From: a bacterium
GTDB taxonomy: Bacteria > Cyanobacteriota > Vampirovibrionia > Gastranaerophilales > Gastranaerophilaceae
Assembly (NCBI GenBank): GCA_017652265.1
Contig: JAGCBH010000015.1
Location: forward strand, 1 to 64,000
Direction: 5' to 3'
DNA: 64,000 bases
Shown here in pieces: positions 61,668 through 64,000 of this stretch. The translations under genes and the position numbers were made by a program. The number at the start of each line of letters is the position of its first letter. Within the stretch, counting starts at the first letter, position 1. Below the pieces are notes generated by a model. The model did not search any database, had not been told where the DNA came from, and saw nothing but the letters and a program-made list of their open reading frames with translations.

Positions 61668-63050
61668 CTAATATTCTTCCGTAAGTATTTGTATTCCGTG
61701 TGTTATCGCATTTTGCGTTATACTGTTCTTTTCATATTCTATTTGTTGATTTAATAATAATATGATAGCCTCATTTTCTTCAAGCGGAGAGGCAAGCTTT
61801 TTTGAAACCAAACGGTGAACAGATTTTTCTTTATCTTTCAATTCTGACATTGCATTTGAGTTTTCAAGAATTTGTTCATCAAGATAAATAAGATTTGAAC
61901 GCATAGATGCCAACCTAATCATCAATTCAGCAATTGCTTTGTCGCGTTCCACCTGCAATTGTTTTAACTCCAGTGCTGTTTTCTGTATTACAGAACTTGT
62001 TTTAAAACCATCAAACAAAGGCATAACCATAGATGCTCCGACAGAAAAGTTTGATGGTTCTATTCCCAAAGCTTTTCCATAGTTGTTATGGTCATAACCG
62101 TACAAATAATATCTGCCGTATACGTTAACTTTCGGCAAATAATTTTTCTTCGCTACACTCAATTCAAGCTCTTTTTTCTTTATATTTTTTTCGTGAATTT
62201 TCCATACTATACTTTTTGTATAATCTTGAAATTCTAAGACATCAAAGTCAGCTTTTTTAAGATCTTCAACTTTCAAATCCTCAGTATTATATTTTTCTCC
62301 GGTATAAAATGACAACCAGTTTAATGCTTCCTCCCGTATCGATTTCAAATCACTGATTTTAGCTTTAGTTTTTGAAACTTCAACTTTTGCATCATTAAAT
62401 TCCATTTTTGAAATTTCTTTTGCTTCAAATAATCTTTCCTTCATCTCCAAATTGTTCTCTACAAGAGAAAGTATTTTTTGATTTATTTCAATTTGCTTTG
62501 AAGTAACAAGAATTTTGGCATAACTGTCAAGCAGAGTAAGATTTAATTCCTGTAACTTCTGCTGAGTTTCCAATTCTTTTAACTTTGTATCTTCCTTTGC
62601 AATTTTTAAATTATCACTTCGAACACCAAAATCAAAAAGATTATAACCAACGGTTATTCCAAGAATTGATTGATATCTTGTATACGGATTAATAAATGCA
62701 TCTCCGATAGACATCATTGTGGTATCTTTAAGGTCTCTGAAATTTTTGGTATATTCAGTACCGGCCATAAAATTCAGCTTAGGGAAATACTCACTTCTCG
62801 CTCCTCTTATATCCTGTTTCGCAATAAGTACTTCATAATCAGCTATTTTTAAATCGTATGAATGTTCTTTTGCCTTCTTTAATACATCCTCAAAACTTAT
62901 TTTTGAAACATATTTAACATCTTGATTTATTATATCAATTTTTGCAGAATTTGACGAAGAATTTTTTATTGCCAAAGCAGGCGAAACCGAAACCATAACT
63001 GCCATCACTACGAAAAGTATTAATACCCTGCTATTTGTTCGTACCCTCAT
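61668..63050 (-). CDS. TolC-family outer-membrane channel
   Basis: 460 residues with a signal peptide (1-~28, ending SPALA). Two TolC-type halves rich in coiled-coil helices ('FEDVLKKAKEHSYDLKIADY'; 'QKLQELNLTLLDSYAKILV'; 'SVGASMVMPLFDGFKTSSV'). First gene of the secretion operon, 18 bases before the ABC gene. AGAGG lies five bases before the ATG. Confidence 0.88.
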   Translation of the reverse strand: MRVRTNSRVLILFVVMAVMVSVSPALAIKNSSSNSAKIDIINQDVKYVSKISFEDVLKKAKEHSYDLKIADYEVLIAKQDIRGARSEYFPKLNFMAGTEYTKNFRDLKDTTMMSIGDAFINPYTRYQSILGITVGYNLFDFGVRSDNLKIAKEDTKLKELETQQKLQELNLTLLDSYAKILVTSKQIEINQKILSLVENNLEMKERLFEAKEISKMEFNDAKVEVSKTKAKISDLKSIREEALNWLSFYTGEKYNTEDLKVEDLKKADFDVLEFQDYTKSIVWKIHEKNIKKKELELSVAKKNYLPKVNVYGRYYLYGYDHNNYGKALGIEPSNFSVGASMVMPLFDGFKTSSVIQKTALELKQLQVERDKAIAELMIRLASMRSNLIYLDEQILENSNAMSELKDKEKSVHRLVSKKLASPLEENEAIILLLNQQIEYEKNSITQNAITHGIQILTEEY

Positions 63051-63125
63051 TAAATCCTCTTTTGCAACATGGTAGCATGAATATCTTCATTAATTTAAAA
63101 AATTAACAAAAAATAAATAATTCAT

Positions 63126-64000
63126 TTAAAATCTGAAATAGATAAACGGATTATATGTACCTGTGGCTATTGTTATTGTTGACAAAAAGAACATTGTAAG
63201 CAGCCATAAATTTATGAATGACTTGGCAACTTTATTTTTTACTTCAAGCATATTTTTGAATAGCGGGACACAGCATAAAACTGCCGCAATGAATGTAATA
63301 ATTTCAATTCTGTCAACATAATACGGCATTTTATACAAAAATCCGTCAGGATTTAGATTCAAAAATCCAAACATATTCAATAAATAATTTTTGGCATAAG
63401 TAATATTATCCGCTCTGAAAATAACCCAGCCTAAACCAAAAGCAAAAATACAGTAAATATGTCTTAATGCATTGACATACCAGGTATGAGGTTTTGCATC
63501 AAATTCTTTTATGTTTAATATCTTTTCAATTATTATGAAAAATCCGTGCCAGATACCCCATACAACAAATGTCCATTCTGCACCATGCCAGATACCCGTC
63601 AATAGAAACACTATTCCCAAATTTCTGAGAGTTTTTAATTTTCCTTCTCTGTTTCCGCCCAAAGAAATATAAACATACTGCTTAAACCAGGTTGAAAGTG
63701 ATATGTGCCATCTTCTCCAAAATTCCGTAATTGATTTTGAGATATACGGATAATTAAAGTTTTCCATAAATTTAAATCCGAAGATTAGCCCCAAACCTAT
63801 CGCCATATCGGAATAGCCGGAAAAATCAAAATACAATTGGAACGTATAAGCAACAGATCCAAGCCAGGCAACCGCGTGCGAAAAATTATGAGGATCCTGA
63901 ATAAATATTTTATCTACAATTGCCCCCATAGTATTTGCTATAAGCATTTTCTTTGATAGACCAATTATAAATCTTTTTACACCAAGACATACCTTATCAA
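63126..64000 (-). CDS. MBOAT O-acyltransferase, AlgI-like, 5' end beyond window
   Basis: The frame stays open past the ATG at 63947 to the window edge, and the extra residues (GVKRFIIGLSKKMLIAN) match the conserved AlgI helix before the active site, so the gene begins outside. Visible: ~291 residues with several membrane helices, YFDFSGYSDMAIGLGLIFG, 'SITEFWRRWHISLSTWFKQY', and the catalytic His in TGIWHGAEWTFVVWG. AlgI-type enzymes move acyl groups across the membrane to acetylate polysaccharides, with DltD/AlgX-like partners. The substrate here may be a surface glycan. Confidence 0.9.
   Translation of the reverse strand, partial: DKVCLGVKRFIIGLSKKMLIANTMGAIVDKIFIQDPHNFSHAVAWLGSVAYTFQLYFDFSGYSDMAIGLGLIFGFKFMENFNYPYISKSITEFWRRWHISLSTWFKQYVYISLGGNREGKLKTLRNLGIVFLLTGIWHGAEWTFVVWGIWHGFFIIIEKILNIKEFDAKPHTWYVNALRHIYCIFAFGLGWVIFRADNITYAKNYLLNMFGFLNLNPDGFLYKMPYYVDRIEIITFIAAVLCCVPLFKNMLEVKNKVAKSFINLWLLTMFFLSTITIATGTYNPFIYFRF

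Overview
The window is AT-rich DNA from a Gram-negative bacterium with an outer membrane: it carries lpxA, a TolC-type outer-membrane channel, TonB-like proteins and lipoproteins. I infer a non-photosynthetic relative of the cyanobacteria (Vampirovibrionia/Melainabacteria, probably Gastranaerophilales). The reasons are an LdpA-type iron-sulphur protein otherwise known from cyanobacteria, a long cyanobacterial-style NusB, a tmRNA tag starting ANN and ending AVAA, a pilin-like protein with an FTLAEI leader, an LktA-type filamentous adhesin, and RNA genes without encoded CCA. This placement is inference and was not tested by phylogeny.

Layout. 1-6.6 kb: end of a cupin gene, a secreted von Willebrand A (vWA) protein, and a tight six-gene minus-strand operon (glycine-zipper protein, membrane-anchored vWA protein, polytopic membrane protein, two TonB/TolA-like proteins) that may be an undescribed envelope machine. 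6.8-14.3 kb: a 1614-residue beta-helical adhesin, a large unknown anchored protein and a pilin-like protein. 14.5-17.4 kb: a sialyltransferase-like enzyme followed by a CMP-sugar-acid synthetase fused to an RraA/HMG-aldolase-like domain. 17.4-25.4 kb: ldpA, a lipoprotein, tRNA-Leu, an M29 aminopeptidase, lpxA, small proteins, a kinase-like protein and its membrane neighbour. 25.5-34.3 kb: a frameshifted beta-rich gene, tmRNA, a cation exporter, a TPR protein and two copies of a dispersed repeat. 34.3-43.5 kb: dnaB, fusA, a U32 peptidase, yqeG and an NfeD/stomatin pair. 43.5-49.4 kb: flagellar genes and nusB-ftsY. 49.5-56 kb: nagZ, a calpain-like protease, ribD, gshB and tRNA-Arg. 56.5-64 kb: a type I secretion operon with its RTX substrate, and the end of an MBOAT acyltransferase gene.

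Four features stand out beyond the genes. First, the 3' ends of the tmRNA and of tRNA-Arg are each repeated downstream, separated by structured non-coding elements with common sequence blocks and near-perfect 15-18 bp hairpins. Second, a related 150-190 bp intergenic repeat occurs twice. Third, several genes without a Shine-Dalgarno sequence have a -10 box six or seven bases before the ATG, as expected for leaderless transcripts. Fourth, three genes have an AT-rich hairpin directly against the ribosome-binding site.

Cell-surface functions dominate: adhesin, RTX protein and exporter, putative glycan sialylation, vWA/TonB envelope operon, and eukaryote-like protease and kinase folds. This would suit a host-associated bacterium, but no experiment or database search was done.
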